Shown: positions 32,866 through 41,990, numbered from the stretch's first letter. The stretch: 64,000 bases of DNA from Streptomyces sp. NBC_01445 (GCF_035918235.1 NZ_CP109485.1:6983001-7047000); one strand, 5' to 3'. Notes: a model not told the origin generated them from the sequence alone. Made by a program: numbers and translations.

Positions 32866-33293
32866 ATGGGGTTGAGGACCGGCTGCGCGTACGCGTCGAT
32901 CCGGCACAGCAGCGGCTCGTCTTCCTCGGGGTAGGCCGCGCTCCACTGTTTCAACTCCACGACGACGTACGACGGCTCACCCGTCGTCGGGTGCACGCCG
33001 GCGAGTACGGCGTCCGCGCGCTTGCTGGTGAGGGGCAGGCTGTACTCGACCAGGACTTCCACGTCGTCGAGACCGGCCTCGATGAGGGCGTTGACGAGCG
33101 CGGGGAGGCTGCGCTCCCAGGAACGTATCTCCGCCTGCGCGGGCCTCCGGCCATGCTGGTGGCGGAAGTTCTCGGTCAGATGCAGCGCCAGAGACCCTTC
33201 GAGGATGCGGGCGGCCACGGACGCCGCGGACTCACGGAACAGCAAGAAAATGCCCCCAGGCAGCACGAAGAAGACTCGTGCGGGTGGGGGCAT
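32866..33293 (-). pseudogene. DUF2075 helicase-type protein, N-terminal remnant
   Basis: About 140 residues resembling the N-terminal nuclease-like part of DUF2075 (Schlafen-type, group 3) DNA/RNA helicase proteins: LHLTENFRHQHGRRPAQAEI, RSWERSLPALVNALIEAGLD, EYSLPLTSKRADAVLAGV and PSYVVVELKQWSAA, then DAYAQPVLNP. Intact proteins run on for several hundred residues with Walker motifs. Here the frame continues only into antisense Uma2 sequence and no P-loop is found nearby. The native start is uncertain (33293 or a later TTG). This is one side of a deletion junction. Confidence 0.72.
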
Positions 33294-33452
33294 GTCCTCC
33301 GATGTCCGCGCGCAGGCGGATCAGGAAGCCCGACGGGCCGCTGAGATGGTTCTCGCCATCCTAGGTGAGTGTGTGGATCACAAGGAGGGGATGGAGCGGA
33401 CTCGGCCAGGGGCCCGCCTCGTCTGGCCTTGAGCCCACGAAAGAAGCCGAAG

Positions 33453-34250
33453 TCAGAGCGCGTCGACCGCGCTCACCTTCCAGCCCTCGGCCGTACGGGC
33501 CAGCGTCATCCGTACCCGGTTCAGGTCCACGCGGGAGCCCTGGACCTGGGTGCTCGTGGTCACCTGGTTGACGAAGAGAAGGACCACGGCCCGGTCCGCC
33601 GAGGCCGAGACCACGGACGCCGCCGGGGAACCGCCGCCCGTGGGCTGCGTCACCGTCGCTTTGACCACCCCGTGGTACTTCCTGGCCGTCGGCCCGACCA
33701 CCGTTGTCGTGGTCTTGCCGTACTCGTCGCGGAAGTGGCCGGTGAGCCGGGCGCGTGCGGCGGTGAAGTCGCGGTCCAGATGCCGGTAGTCGTACGAGAG
33801 GACGACCGGGGCCGCCTGCCGCGCGGCCGTGAGCGCCTGCCCGCGTGCCTCGTCCGCCCGGGCTCCCTCCCGGTAACGCCACCCGAGCACGCCGGCCGCG
33901 ACCAGGCCTGCCACGAGCAGGACGCAGAGGACCGCGGTGAGCAGGCGTCGCCGCCCGCGCCGAGCCGGCGTACCGGAGTCGGGCTCGTCCTCCTTCGGCT
34001 CGTCGAACGACTCAGGCGAGGGCTCGGGCGGGTCGTCCCAGCCGTTCTCGTCCTTGGGCTCGATGAGCAGGGTGCGGCCGGCGGGCGGTGCCGCGGGCCG
34101 CCCCGCGGCCTCCTCGCCGGCGGCCGCGTGGCCCGGCTCGCGGTGGCCGCGCTCCGCGCGCTTGGCCGCCGCGCGGGCGGCCGCTGTCATGGTGCGCCGG
34201 GTGCCGGAAGCGGCACCGGAGCCGCGGCTTCGGTTGGTCGTCTTCGCCAC
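33453..34250 (-). CDS. Mce-associated membrane protein (second Mas)
   Basis: A 265-residue protein with a basic, Ala/Pro/Glu-rich cytoplasmic N-terminus (1-105), one membrane helix (LLTAVLCVLLVAGLVAAGVL, near 108-128) and an exported NTF2-like domain. Its segment VVLSYDYRHLDRDFTAARARLTG resembles the conserved LNYRHYDRD region of the protein encoded next to it. Mas proteins stabilise Mce transporters. The start is GTG 34250 with GAGGAG seven bases upstream; TTG 34265 is too close to that site. It is the last gene of the mce operon, 51 bases after the first mas gene. Confidence 0.88.
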   Translation of the reverse strand: MAKTTNRSRGSGAASGTRRTMTAAARAAAKRAERGHREPGHAAAGEEAAGRPAAPPAGRTLLIEPKDENGWDDPPEPSPESFDEPKEDEPDSGTPARRGRRRLLTAVLCVLLVAGLVAAGVLGWRYREGARADEARGQALTAARQAAPVVLSYDYRHLDRDFTAARARLTGHFRDEYGKTTTTVVGPTARKYHGVVKATVTQPTGGGSPAASVVSASADRAVVLLFVNQVTTSTQVQGSRVDLNRVRMTLARTAEGWKVSAVDAL

Positions 34251-34301
34251 GGTATTGCTCCTCAAGGGTGGTACGGGTGGTACGGGTGGAGAGGGGGGCG
34301 G

Positions 34302-34871
34302 TCAGCCGACGAACTCGACGTCCGAGGTCAGCCAGCGGCCGTCCCGATACACCAGGTCGAGCTGCAGTCGGTAGGTGCGCGCCTCGCCCCTGGGCGCGGC
34401 GGTGTTGGTCACCTTGCTGTCGGCGACCACCAGGACGCGCGCCGAGTGCTCGTCGGAGCGGACGATGCCCGCTTCGAGAACCTGGCCCTCGGACACGGAC
34501 TTGTTCTGGGCGACCAGCTTGGTCAGCTGCTCGGTCTGCGCGGCGAACTGCTTCTTGAAGCCGCCAGTGGCGCCCTCGAGGACGTTCGCGCTGTCCCGGT
34601 CGTAGTGCCGGTAGTTGAGCGAGGTGAAGTTCAGCGCCGACTGGCGGGCCGCGGCCAGGAGGTCCTGGCGGCGCTGTGCCCTGTCGTGCTGGTCATAGAG
34701 CCCGAGGCTCAGCCAGATCGTCAGCGCGGTGGTGAGGACGGTCGCCACCACCAGCCCCACCGACCACGCCCTGCCCGACAGGGCCCCGTTCAAGGCCCCG
34801 CTCATGCTCTTGCTCATGCTCTTGGTTCTGCTCATGGCCCCGCTCATGCCATCGGTCCGACTAGCAGCCAT
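34302..34871 (-). CDS. Mce-associated membrane protein (first Mas)
   Basis: A 189-residue protein with a short Ser/Met-rich cytoplasmic start (SMSKSMSGALNGALSG), a membrane helix (WSVGLVVATVLTTALTIWLSL) and an outer domain with FTSLNYRHYDRDSANVLEGA, typical of actinobacterial Mce-associated proteins. ATG 34871 has GGGAG eight bases upstream and gives a 28-base overlap with the MceF gene. GTG 34877 is an alternative. The longer frame toward 35153 is antisense-like Arg-rich sequence and not credible. It is probably an accessory subunit that helps assemble the Mce complex. Confidence 0.88.
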   Translation of the reverse strand: MAASRTDGMSGAMSRTKSMSKSMSGALNGALSGRAWSVGLVVATVLTTALTIWLSLGLYDQHDRAQRRQDLLAAARQSALNFTSLNYRHYDRDSANVLEGATGGFKKQFAAQTEQLTKLVAQNKSVSEGQVLEAGIVRSDEHSARVLVVADSKVTNTAAPRGEARTYRLQLDLVYRDGRWLTSDVEFVG

Positions 34872-36121
34872 TGCCACGACTCCCTTCCGAACACCGTCTG
34901 TTGGCCGCCCGTCGAGCCGATCTCGACGGGCGTTCCGTCCGGGCCGGTCGCCATGCCGGTCTCCGGGTCGTAGGGCGTGACGTACGCCGACTGGTCCGCA
35001 CCGCCGGAACCGGCCGGCGCGCCGGGGGCGTTCTGCGCGCCCCGCACCGACGTCTTGCCGCCGCGCGGGGCCGTGCAACGCGCGTCGGTGTTCGCCTCGC
35101 GCGTGCTGGTGTCCGAGGGGGCGCGCCGCGCCGTCCCGTACCCCTGGGTGCACGGCGGCGGGTCGTCGGCGTTCACCACGAGGCCGAAGTGGGTGGTGCC
35201 GTCGCCCGGGACGACCGTGTAGCTGCCCGCGACCAGCGCGGGGAAGGTGACCAAGGACTGCTCCACGCCGGGCAGGCGCGCCAGCGTGACCTGGCCACCG
35301 CTGATCAGATTCGCCAGTAGGACCGAAAGACGTGGGCCGGTGGACTTCAGCAGCGAGTTCAGCTGCTGCGCGGCCGGCGTCGCGTTGCCGATCAGTTTGC
35401 GCAGGTCCCCGTCGCTCGACTTCAACTGTGCAGTGAGCGCGGCCAGGTCGTGCGCGAACGACTTGATGGACGAGCCCTGGTCGGCCTGCGTCTTGAGGAC
35501 CTTCCGCGAGTCCTCGATGAGCGAGATGGTCTGGGGCAGCGAGCCGGACGCCGACTCGACGAGCGCGTTGCCCGAGTCCACCAGGCGGCTCAGGTTCGGA
35601 CCGGTGCCGGAGAACGCCTTGTCCAGCTCGTCGACGGTGACCCGCAGATCGTCCTTGCCGACCGAGTTCACCAGCCGGTCCAGGCTGAGGACGAGGTCCG
35701 TGGTGGGCAACGGCACGCGGGTGCTGCCGCGCGGGATGGCGCTGCCGTCGAGGAGGTAGGGGCCATGCGTAGTACGCGGCTGCAGATCGACGTACTGCTC
35801 GCCCACGGCCGAACGGTTCGCGACCACGGCGAGGGTGTCCGCGGGGATGCGCCGCGTGCCGTCCTTGATGTCCAGGGCCACCGACACCCCGCCCGAGCCG
35901 GTGAGCCGCAGTGCGCCGACGCGGCCCACCGGCACCCCGCGGTAGGTGACCTCGGCGCCGGGGAAGACGCCCCCGGAGTCGGCGAAGTCCGCCCGTACGG
36001 TGTAGCCGCGGCCCAGGACGCCGTCCGCCAGGCCGGTGTACGCGGCGCCGACGTACGACACCCCGACGGCGGTGACGGTGGCGAAGGCGAGCAACTGGGC
36101 CTTGACCGTGCGTGTGATCAC
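34844..36121 (-). CDS. MCE-family protein, MceF position
   Basis: 425 residues. It has an N-terminal membrane helix (LLAFATVTAVGVSYVGAAYT), then the MCE domain with GYTVRADFADSGGVFPGAEVTYRGVPVGRVG and LAVVANRSAVGEQYVDLQP, then a helical region and a long Ser/Gly/Thr-rich tail after about residue 330. MCE proteins form hexameric tubes that carry lipids or sterols from outside to the membrane permeases. The start is GTG 36121, overlapping the upstream gene as GTGA; earlier in-frame sequence is not MCE-like. It is sixth of the six mce genes. Confidence 0.93.
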   Translation of the reverse strand: MITRTVKAQLLAFATVTAVGVSYVGAAYTGLADGVLGRGYTVRADFADSGGVFPGAEVTYRGVPVGRVGALRLTGSGGVSVALDIKDGTRRIPADTLAVVANRSAVGEQYVDLQPRTTHGPYLLDGSAIPRGSTRVPLPTTDLVLSLDRLVNSVGKDDLRVTVDELDKAFSGTGPNLSRLVDSGNALVESASGSLPQTISLIEDSRKVLKTQADQGSSIKSFAHDLAALTAQLKSSDGDLRKLIGNATPAAQQLNSLLKSTGPRLSVLLANLISGGQVTLARLPGVEQSLVTFPALVAGSYTVVPGDGTTHFGLVVNADDPPPCTQGYGTARRAPSDTSTREANTDARCTAPRGGKTSVRGAQNAPGAPAGSGGADQSAYVTPYDPETGMATGPDGTPVEIGSTGGQQTVFGRESWQWLLVGPMA

Positions 36122-37410
36122 GGCTGAACCCCCTTCAGCATCAGCTCGGCGAGCGCGAGGTCGATCCCCTCGGGCAGGTCTGCGTCGGTGGTGTAGGCGC
36201 TGGTGCACACCGGCGGGCACAGTGGCCCGCCGCCACCGCCACCACCTCCTGACGGGGGCGACGGCAGGCTCGGTGTGCTCGGCCGCGGCGTGGGAGCCGG
36301 GACATCCGGCAGGTCCGGTACGTCGGGGAGATCGGGCAGTCCGGGCAGTCCGGGAGCCTTGGGATCCTCGGAATCGCCGTGCCCCTTGCCGGGCTTGCCG
36401 GACCCGCCCGTCACGTTGCCGTAGATGTCCGTCAGGTCGAGATCCGCGGTGATTTTGAGGTTGACGTAGTCGCCCTTGACGGCGCCCACCACGTTGCGCG
36501 GGAACGGGTAAGTGGTCAGCAGTTCAAGGGAGTTGGGCAGGTCGTCGCCCGCCTTGTTCAGCTGCTGGAGGATCGGACGCAGCTGCTTGAGGTTCGCGAC
36601 CGTGTCGTCGTGCGAGGCATTGACCACCTTGGAGCCCGTCTTGCCCAGCTTCGACAGGGCGGTGAGCATCTTCGTCAGATCGCGCCGCTGGTCGGCGAGG
36701 ACCTTCAGTGCCGGCGGCATCGTGTCCACGGCCCGGGCGATCGCCCTTTTCTCCTTCCCGAGCCGGCCCGACAGCCGGTCTACGGCCTTGAGGGCGCGGA
36801 CGATGTCCTTCCGCTGGTCGTCGAGACCGCCGATGAACGTGTTGAGCTCCTTGAGCAGTGACCGGACCCGGTTCTCCCGGCCGTCCAGGGCTTTGTTCAG
36901 CTCCACGGTGATCGTCTTGAGCTGGGACACTCCGCCGCCGTTGAGTAGCGCGGACAGCGCGGACAGCACTTCCTCGATCTCCGGGTTGCGGCCGCTGCGG
37001 GACAGCGGGATGCGGGCGCCGTCGCGGAGCCGACCCACCGCTGCCTTGCCGGGCGGGGCGGAGAGCGCGACGTACTTCTCGCCGAGCACGCTGGTCTGCC
37101 GCAGCCCGGCGAGCGCGTTGGCCGGCAGCTTCACCGAGTCGGCGACCCTCAGCCGTACGCGCGCGTGCCAGCCGTCCAGCTCCACCTTCTCGACGGCGCC
37201 CACGGTGACGTTGTCGACCTTCACCGCCGACTGCGGCACCAGGTCGAGGACGTCGCGGAACTCTACGGTGACGTGGTACGCGTGTCCGTCGGCCGCGGCT
37301 CCGCCGGGCAGCTGGACGTCGTACCAGCCGTTGAACTCGCAGCCGGACAGAAGCAGGGAGCCGACCGCCGCCCACACGACCGCCCCGGCCCGGCGCCGCA
37401 GCGCGCTCAT
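36118..37410 (-). CDS. MCE-family lipoprotein, MceE (LprK-like) position
   Basis: 430 residues. The signal peptide ends in the lipobox SLLLSGCEF, as in MceE/LprK proteins, so this member is lipid-anchored. The MCE domain follows (AYHVTVEFRDVLDLVPQSAVKVDNVTVGAVEKV; LRQTSVLGEKYVALS), then long amphipathic helices to about 330. The tail is odd: LPDLPDVPDLPDVP-type repeats and a run of Gly before a terminal Cys-containing segment. ATG 37410 overlaps the upstream stop (ATGA). Confidence 0.93.
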   Translation of the reverse strand: MSALRRRAGAVVWAAVGSLLLSGCEFNGWYDVQLPGGAAADGHAYHVTVEFRDVLDLVPQSAVKVDNVTVGAVEKVELDGWHARVRLRVADSVKLPANALAGLRQTSVLGEKYVALSAPPGKAAVGRLRDGARIPLSRSGRNPEIEEVLSALSALLNGGGVSQLKTITVELNKALDGRENRVRSLLKELNTFIGGLDDQRKDIVRALKAVDRLSGRLGKEKRAIARAVDTMPPALKVLADQRRDLTKMLTALSKLGKTGSKVVNASHDDTVANLKQLRPILQQLNKAGDDLPNSLELLTTYPFPRNVVGAVKGDYVNLKITADLDLTDIYGNVTGGSGKPGKGHGDSEDPKAPGLPGLPDLPDVPDLPDVPAPTPRPSTPSLPSPPSGGGGGGGGPLCPPVCTSAYTTDADLPEGIDLALAELMLKGVQP

Positions 37411-38531
37411 GCGCTCGCCCCCAGGATTCCGCCGAGCGTCCGGTCGACCGTTCCCGTCACCGCGGGGCCCTTGGGCACCTTGGGCAGGGAGTCGAAGAGC
37501 TTCTTCAGCTCCTTGCAGTCGGGGTTCTTGCCGCCTTCGTCGCCGGTCGTCCTCAGGACAGAGCACAGCAGCGAGGCCGGATCCTGGGCCTGTTGCGCGT
37601 TGTTGCGGGTGTCGAGGGTGCCGGAGGACGGGTTGTAGGCGTCGTTCAGGTTCGACAGGCCCGTGGGGGCGACGTCCAACAGTTCCTCCAGCGCGGCCCG
37701 TTGGGTGACGAGCACTTTGGTCACCTTGCTCAGGCCCTTCACGTCCGAGGTCAGCGACTTCTTGTTCTTCTTCACGAAGTCCGACACGTCGCCGAGCGCC
37801 GTCCCCAGGTTCCGCAGCGCGTCCGCGAGGTCCTTACGCTCGCCCGCGAGCTGCGCGGCCACCTCGGAGAGACTGGTGTTGAACGACCGCACGCTCTTGT
37901 CGTCGGCGGCGAGCGCCGCCGTGAACACCTGAAGGTTCCGTACCGTGCCGAACAGGTCCGAGCGGCCGTCGGACAGGGTGGTGACGGCCTGCGAGAGATC
38001 CTTGACCGTCCGGTTGAGATTCTCGCCCTGGCCGTCGAGGTTGTCCGCGCTCACACCGAGCAGCCGCGACAGCGAGCCGTCCTTGTTGGCTCCCTTGGGG
38101 CCGAGCGCGTCGGCCGTCGTGTGCAGGCTGTCGAAGATGCGGTCCAGTTCGACCGGCACCGCCGTACGCGTCTCGGGGATGACGTCACCGTCCCGCAGTA
38201 CCGCGCCCTTGCGGTAAACCGGCAGCAGCTGCACGTAACGGTCGCTGACCACTGACGAGTTGATGATCGCGGCCTGCGCGTCCGCCGGGACCCTGCGGCC
38301 TTCGTCGTACGACAGCTCCACGCGTACCCGGTCGCCCTCCGGCGTGATCTTCTCGACCTTGCCGATCCGCACGCCGAGGACGCGGACGTCCGAGCCGGGG
38401 TAGATGCCGACGGTGCGCGGGAAGTACGCGGTGACGCGCACCGGCTCGGAGCGCGGCCACAGCACGTAGGTGAGCGCGGCCACGAGGGCGAGTGCGGTGA
38501 CCAGGCCCACGCGTCTCTTCAGGTTCTTCAC
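37407..38531 (-). CDS. MCE-family protein, MceD position
   Basis: 374 residues with an N-terminal membrane helix (VGLVTALALVAALTYVLW) and MCE domain (VRVTAYFPRTVGIYPGSDVRVLGVRIGKVEKI; AIINSSVVSDRYVQLLPVY). The helical needle-forming region follows. The start is GTG 38531 with GGAGG six bases upstream, overlapping the previous stop as GTGA. It has no unusual tail beyond a short Gly/Lys segment. It acts with the other five Mce proteins in lipid import. Confidence 0.93.
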   Translation of the reverse strand: MKNLKRRVGLVTALALVAALTYVLWPRSEPVRVTAYFPRTVGIYPGSDVRVLGVRIGKVEKITPEGDRVRVELSYDEGRRVPADAQAAIINSSVVSDRYVQLLPVYRKGAVLRDGDVIPETRTAVPVELDRIFDSLHTTADALGPKGANKDGSLSRLLGVSADNLDGQGENLNRTVKDLSQAVTTLSDGRSDLFGTVRNLQVFTAALAADDKSVRSFNTSLSEVAAQLAGERKDLADALRNLGTALGDVSDFVKKNKKSLTSDVKGLSKVTKVLVTQRAALEELLDVAPTGLSNLNDAYNPSSGTLDTRNNAQQAQDPASLLCSVLRTTGDEGGKNPDCKELKKLFDSLPKVPKGPAVTGTVDRTLGGILGASA

Positions 38532-39706
38532 CGTGTGCCTCCCGTCCGCGGCACCACCGGGGCGGCGACCAGGTTCTGGACGTAGCTGTCGAACCAGCGG
38601 CCGTTGCCGAGGGTGTTGCTGAAGACCCGCACATAGGGCGCGAGCAGCTTGACGCTCCGGTCCAGGCTCGCCTGATTGCGTTCGAGCATCCGCACCACAC
38701 GGTTCAGGCCCTTGAGCGCGGGCCCGATCTCCTTGTCGTTGTCGTCGACGAGGCCGGAGAGCTCGATGCCGAGCGCGACGGAGCTCTTCAGCAGCTTGTG
38801 GATCGCCTTGCGCCGCTTGCTGATCTCCTTGAACAGCTTGTCGCCGTCCTTGACCAGCGCGGAGAAGTCCTCGGAGTGCTCGGCCAGCACGCCCGTGACG
38901 CCGTTCGCGTGGTCGAGGAGTTCGCCCAGCGCCTGGTCGCGCGAGGCGACCGTCCGGGAGATCCTCGACAGGCCCTTGATGGACGCCCGTACCTCAGCGG
39001 GCGAGTCCTGGAAGGTGGTGGAGAGGGTGTCGAGAGCCTTGGCAAGGCGGTCGGTGTCGACCTTCTCCGTCGTGGTCGTGAGATCGCTGAACGCCTGCAC
39101 GACGTCATAGGCCGGAACCGTCCGCCTCAGCGGTATCTCGCTGCCGGGCGGCAGCTGCCCAGGTCCCTTGGGGGTCAGCGCGAGATACTTCGCGCCGAGG
39201 ATGGTCTTGACGCGGATGGCGGCCCCGGTCCCGGTCCCGAACCCGGGATCGCCCTTGATCTTGAAGGTGACCTTGACGTGGTCGCCGTCCAGATCGACGT
39301 CGTGGACCTTGCCGACCTTGACGCCGGCGATGCGCACCTCGTCGCCGGGCTTGAGGCCGCCCGCCTCCGAGAAGGCCGCGCTGTACGTCTCGCCGTCGCC
39401 GATCAGCGGCAGGCTGTCGGCGTTGAACGCGGCCACGGCCAGCAGTGCGAGGACGGTGAGGCCGACGGCTCCGATCACCACGGGGTTCCGCTCGCGGAAC
39501 GGGATGAGATGCGGACGACGGATCCGTATGCGGGGCAGTCTGGGCGGTTCGATGCGGACCTTGACCAGGGGTTCCGGGCGGCGGGGGCGGGGTGCCCGGC
39601 GTGGCAGGAGCCGTATTTTGGGGAGCCTGGGCGGGTCGATGCGGACCTTGACCAGCGGCTCAGGGCGTGGCCTACGGGTCCTGCGCGGAAGGAAGTGCCT
39701 CGTCAT
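38528..39706 (-). CDS. MCE-family protein, MceC position, with duplicated basic N-terminus
   Basis: 392 residues. The cytoplasmic N-terminus of about 75 residues is Arg/Pro-rich and contains a 29-residue tandem duplication built on PEPLVKVRI-(D/E)-PPRLP-(K/R)-IR. A membrane helix follows (VVIGAVGLTVLALLAVAAF), then the MCE domain (ETYSAAFSEAGGLKPGDEVRIAGVKVGKV; IRVKTILGAKYLALTP). ATG 39706 overlaps the previous stop as ATGA; a GTG three codons earlier is possible. Other mce genes in the operon lack such an N-terminus, so the duplication is a local peculiarity and may contact the ATPase or lipid head groups. Confidence 0.93.
   Translation of the reverse strand: MTRHFLPRRTRRPRPEPLVKVRIDPPRLPKIRLLPRRAPRPRRPEPLVKVRIEPPRLPRIRIRRPHLIPFRERNPVVIGAVGLTVLALLAVAAFNADSLPLIGDGETYSAAFSEAGGLKPGDEVRIAGVKVGKVHDVDLDGDHVKVTFKIKGDPGFGTGTGAAIRVKTILGAKYLALTPKGPGQLPPGSEIPLRRTVPAYDVVQAFSDLTTTTEKVDTDRLAKALDTLSTTFQDSPAEVRASIKGLSRISRTVASRDQALGELLDHANGVTGVLAEHSEDFSALVKDGDKLFKEISKRRKAIHKLLKSSVALGIELSGLVDDNDKEIGPALKGLNRVVRMLERNQASLDRSVKLLAPYVRVFSNTLGNGRWFDSYVQNLVAAPVVPRTGGTR
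39524..39691 (-). repeat. 87-bp tandem duplication inside the MceC gene
   Basis: Codons 6-34 and 35-61 repeat with conservative changes. At DNA level the stretch GATGCGGACCTTGACCAG occurs twice, 87 bases apart. The duplication keeps the frame. Confidence 0.8.
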
Positions 39707-40740
39707 GCGCCGCACCTCGCCCTCGCCACGTGCAGCTCAGGGGTGAGCACTTGCTTCGTCTTCGGCAGCACGATCCGGCCGTCGAAGTCGCAGAGGTAGA
39801 AGTTGAACCACGAGCCGTAGGAGGCCGTCCCCGTCAGCGCGTTGAGCTTGTTCGGCAGCCGCTTCAGGACGCCCTCCACGGTGTTCTCGTTCTTGTTCAG
39901 CGTTCCGGTGAGATCGGTCAGCTGGGCGATGTCGTCCTTCAGGGGCGGACGGGCGTCCTTGAGCAGCCCTGAGGTGGCGTCGGTCAGGCCGCCGATGTTC
40001 ACCAGCGACTGCCCGATGGGTTTGCGGTCGGCCGACAGACCGGAGACCAGCCGCCGCAGCTGCTTGAGGAGCCCGGAGAACCGGGCGCCGCGCTTGTCCA
40101 GCGTCTCAAGGACGGTGTTGAGGTTGTCGATCACCGAGCCGATCAGCTTGTCGCGGCCGGCCAGGGTCGTGGTGAGCGAAGCGGTGTGCACGAGCAGGCT
40201 GTTGACGGTGCCGCCCTCGCCCTGGAGTGTCCGGATGATCTCGGTGGCGAGCTGGTTGACGTCGTCGGGACTGAGCGCGGCGAACAGGGGCTTGAAGCCG
40301 TTCAGCAGCGCGTTGAGGTCCAGGGCGGGCTGGGTGCGCGACAGCGGGATCGTGGCCCCTGGCTTCAGCCCGGTGCCGTCGCCCGCGCCCTCGGTCAGGG
40401 CGACGTAACGCTGGCCGACGAGGTTCCGGTAGCGGACGACCGCGCCGGTGCTGTGCAGCAGCGGACGGTCCGCGCCGACGGTGAAGGTGACCTCCGCAAG
40501 GGTCCGGTCCTTGATCCGGATGCCCTCGACCTCGCCGACCCGCACCCCGGCCACCCGGATGTCGTCGCCCTTCTCCAGTCCGGTGACGTCGCTGAACACC
40601 GCGCGATACGTGTGCTCGGGGGTGAAGGAGATGTTGACGATGGTGGCGGCGAGCAGCGCCGTCGCCAGGATCGTCACCACCGCGAAGAGGCTGAACTTGA
40701 TCAGCGGGGCAGCGGCCTGCCGGGCTCCTGACGTCCTCAT
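39703..40740 (-). CDS. MCE-family protein, MceB position
   Basis: 345 residues. It has a membrane helix (FSLFAVVTILATALLAATIV) and MCE domain (TYRAVFSDVTGLEKGDDIRVAGVRVGEVEGI; VVRYRNLVGQRYVALTEG). The helical region ends with a segment containing SYGSWFNFYLCDFDGRIVLP that recalls the C-termini of mycobacterial MceB and MceC proteins. ATG 40740 overlaps the MceA stop. It is the most canonical member of the set, without low-complexity tails. Confidence 0.94.
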   Translation of the reverse strand: MRTSGARQAAAPLIKFSLFAVVTILATALLAATIVNISFTPEHTYRAVFSDVTGLEKGDDIRVAGVRVGEVEGIRIKDRTLAEVTFTVGADRPLLHSTGAVVRYRNLVGQRYVALTEGAGDGTGLKPGATIPLSRTQPALDLNALLNGFKPLFAALSPDDVNQLATEIIRTLQGEGGTVNSLLVHTASLTTTLAGRDKLIGSVIDNLNTVLETLDKRGARFSGLLKQLRRLVSGLSADRKPIGQSLVNIGGLTDATSGLLKDARPPLKDDIAQLTDLTGTLNKNENTVEGVLKRLPNKLNALTGTASYGSWFNFYLCDFDGRIVLPKTKQVLTPELHVARARCGA

Positions 40741-41990
40741 ACGACGCTCACCGCCGTCCCGCGCGCCATCGGTCCGAACAACAGGGTCGCGACCGGCGGC
40801 ACCCGGTCGGCGGGCACACCCATAACGGGCGCGACGAGCGAGCCGACGGCGCGCTGCTCGGCCCGGGTGGCGGAGACGTCGGCCGGACCGGACGAACTTC
40901 CCTTCGCGGAACCGTCGTTGAGGTGGACCCCGGGCGCGGGCACCGTCGGATGTGGCAGGTCACGGCAGTTGGGCCCCGAGCGGTCGCCGTAGCGGGGATA
41001 CTCACCGGGTTGGTACGCCCCCTGCTGGCGCACGACTTCGAGGGTGATGTGCATCTTTCCGCCCTGGAAGGCCTGTTCGGAGGCTTTCTCCTCGCGGACC
41101 AGGCCCGCGAGGAGGCAGGGGTACTCGGGCGCGTAGCGGGCGAAGAGGCCGAGCGTGGGGCGGGAGACCCGGCCCAGGGTGATCAGTCGGTCGCCGTTCG
41201 CGTGGAGGAAGTCGTCCGCGGTGCCCGCGGCGGTGGCCGTCGTGGAGAGTGCGGCCGCGAGCCGGTCCCGCTGCTCGACGATGGTGCGGCTGGTGGTCAC
41301 GGTGTTGCGCAGGATCTCCATCAGGTCGGGCGCCGCGTCGCCGTACACCTCGGCGACGTCGGTAAGGCGTGCGAAGTCCTCGGTGAGGGACGGCAGGTGA
41401 GGGTTGAGGCGGTGCAGATAGTCCTCCACGCGCGTGAGGTTGTCGCCGATCCGGTCGCCGCGCCCTTCGAGGGCGGTGGCGAACGCGGACAGCGTGGCGT
41501 TGAGCTGTCCGGGCCGCACGGTCCGCAGCAGCGGCAGCAGGTCGTTCATCAGCTGCTGGAGCTCGATGCCGACGCGGGTGCGGTCCTGCGTGATGACGTC
41601 CCCGGCGCGGATGGGCCGGGCCGACGAGTGCGCAGAGCGCGCGGGCGGGACCAGGTCGACGTACTTCTCGCCGAACAGCGTCTTGGGCAGCAGACGCGCG
41701 TGCACGTCGGAGGGGATGGACGCGACGTACTCCGGCTTGAGCGCGATGTCGAGCGTCGCCTTCGACCCGTCGCCGCGCACCGCGCGCACCTCGCCGACCA
41801 GCAGCCCGCGCAGCTTGACGTCGGCGCGCGGATCGAGCTGGTTGCCGAGGCTGTCGGCCTCCAGCGTGATCCGCACGACCGACGTGAACACCTGCTGGTA
41901 TACGGCGACGGACAGGGACAGCAGCAGCGCGAGCACAGCGAGGAACACGACGCCGTACAACCGCAGTCTCAGCACTCTCATACGACTCAC
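40737..41990 (-). CDS. MCE-family protein, MceA position
   Basis: About 417 residues with a membrane helix (LYGVVFLAVLALLLSLSVAVY), MCE domain (TLEADSLGNQLDPRADVKLRGLLVGEVRAV; ARLLPKTLFGEKYVDLVPP) and a C-terminal part ending in a hydrophobic ATLLFGPMARG segment. The start is either GTG 41990, which gives the same 4-base overlap seen at neighbouring junctions, or ATG 41981 with GGTGAG just upstream. The much longer open frame toward 42995 is antisense to the permease gene and is rejected. It is the first Mce subunit after the two permeases. Confidence 0.93.
   Translation of the reverse strand: MSRMRVLRLRLYGVVFLAVLALLLSLSVAVYQQVFTSVVRITLEADSLGNQLDPRADVKLRGLLVGEVRAVRGDGSKATLDIALKPEYVASIPSDVHARLLPKTLFGEKYVDLVPPARSAHSSARPIRAGDVITQDRTRVGIELQQLMNDLLPLLRTVRPGQLNATLSAFATALEGRGDRIGDNLTRVEDYLHRLNPHLPSLTEDFARLTDVAEVYGDAAPDLMEILRNTVTTSRTIVEQRDRLAAALSTTATAAGTADDFLHANGDRLITLGRVSRPTLGLFARYAPEYPCLLAGLVREEKASEQAFQGGKMHITLEVVRQQGAYQPGEYPRYGDRSGPNCRDLPHPTVPAPGVHLNDGSAKGSSSGPADVSATRAEQRAVGSLVAPVMGVPADRVPPVATLLFGPMARGTAVSVV

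Noticed and set aside
33292..33432. Possible 46-codon gene beginning MSSDVRAQADQEARRAAEMV
   Set aside because: It has a plausible GGTGGGGG upstream but lies in the deletion-scarred zone, overlaps the helicase remnant start and matches no family; noted only.
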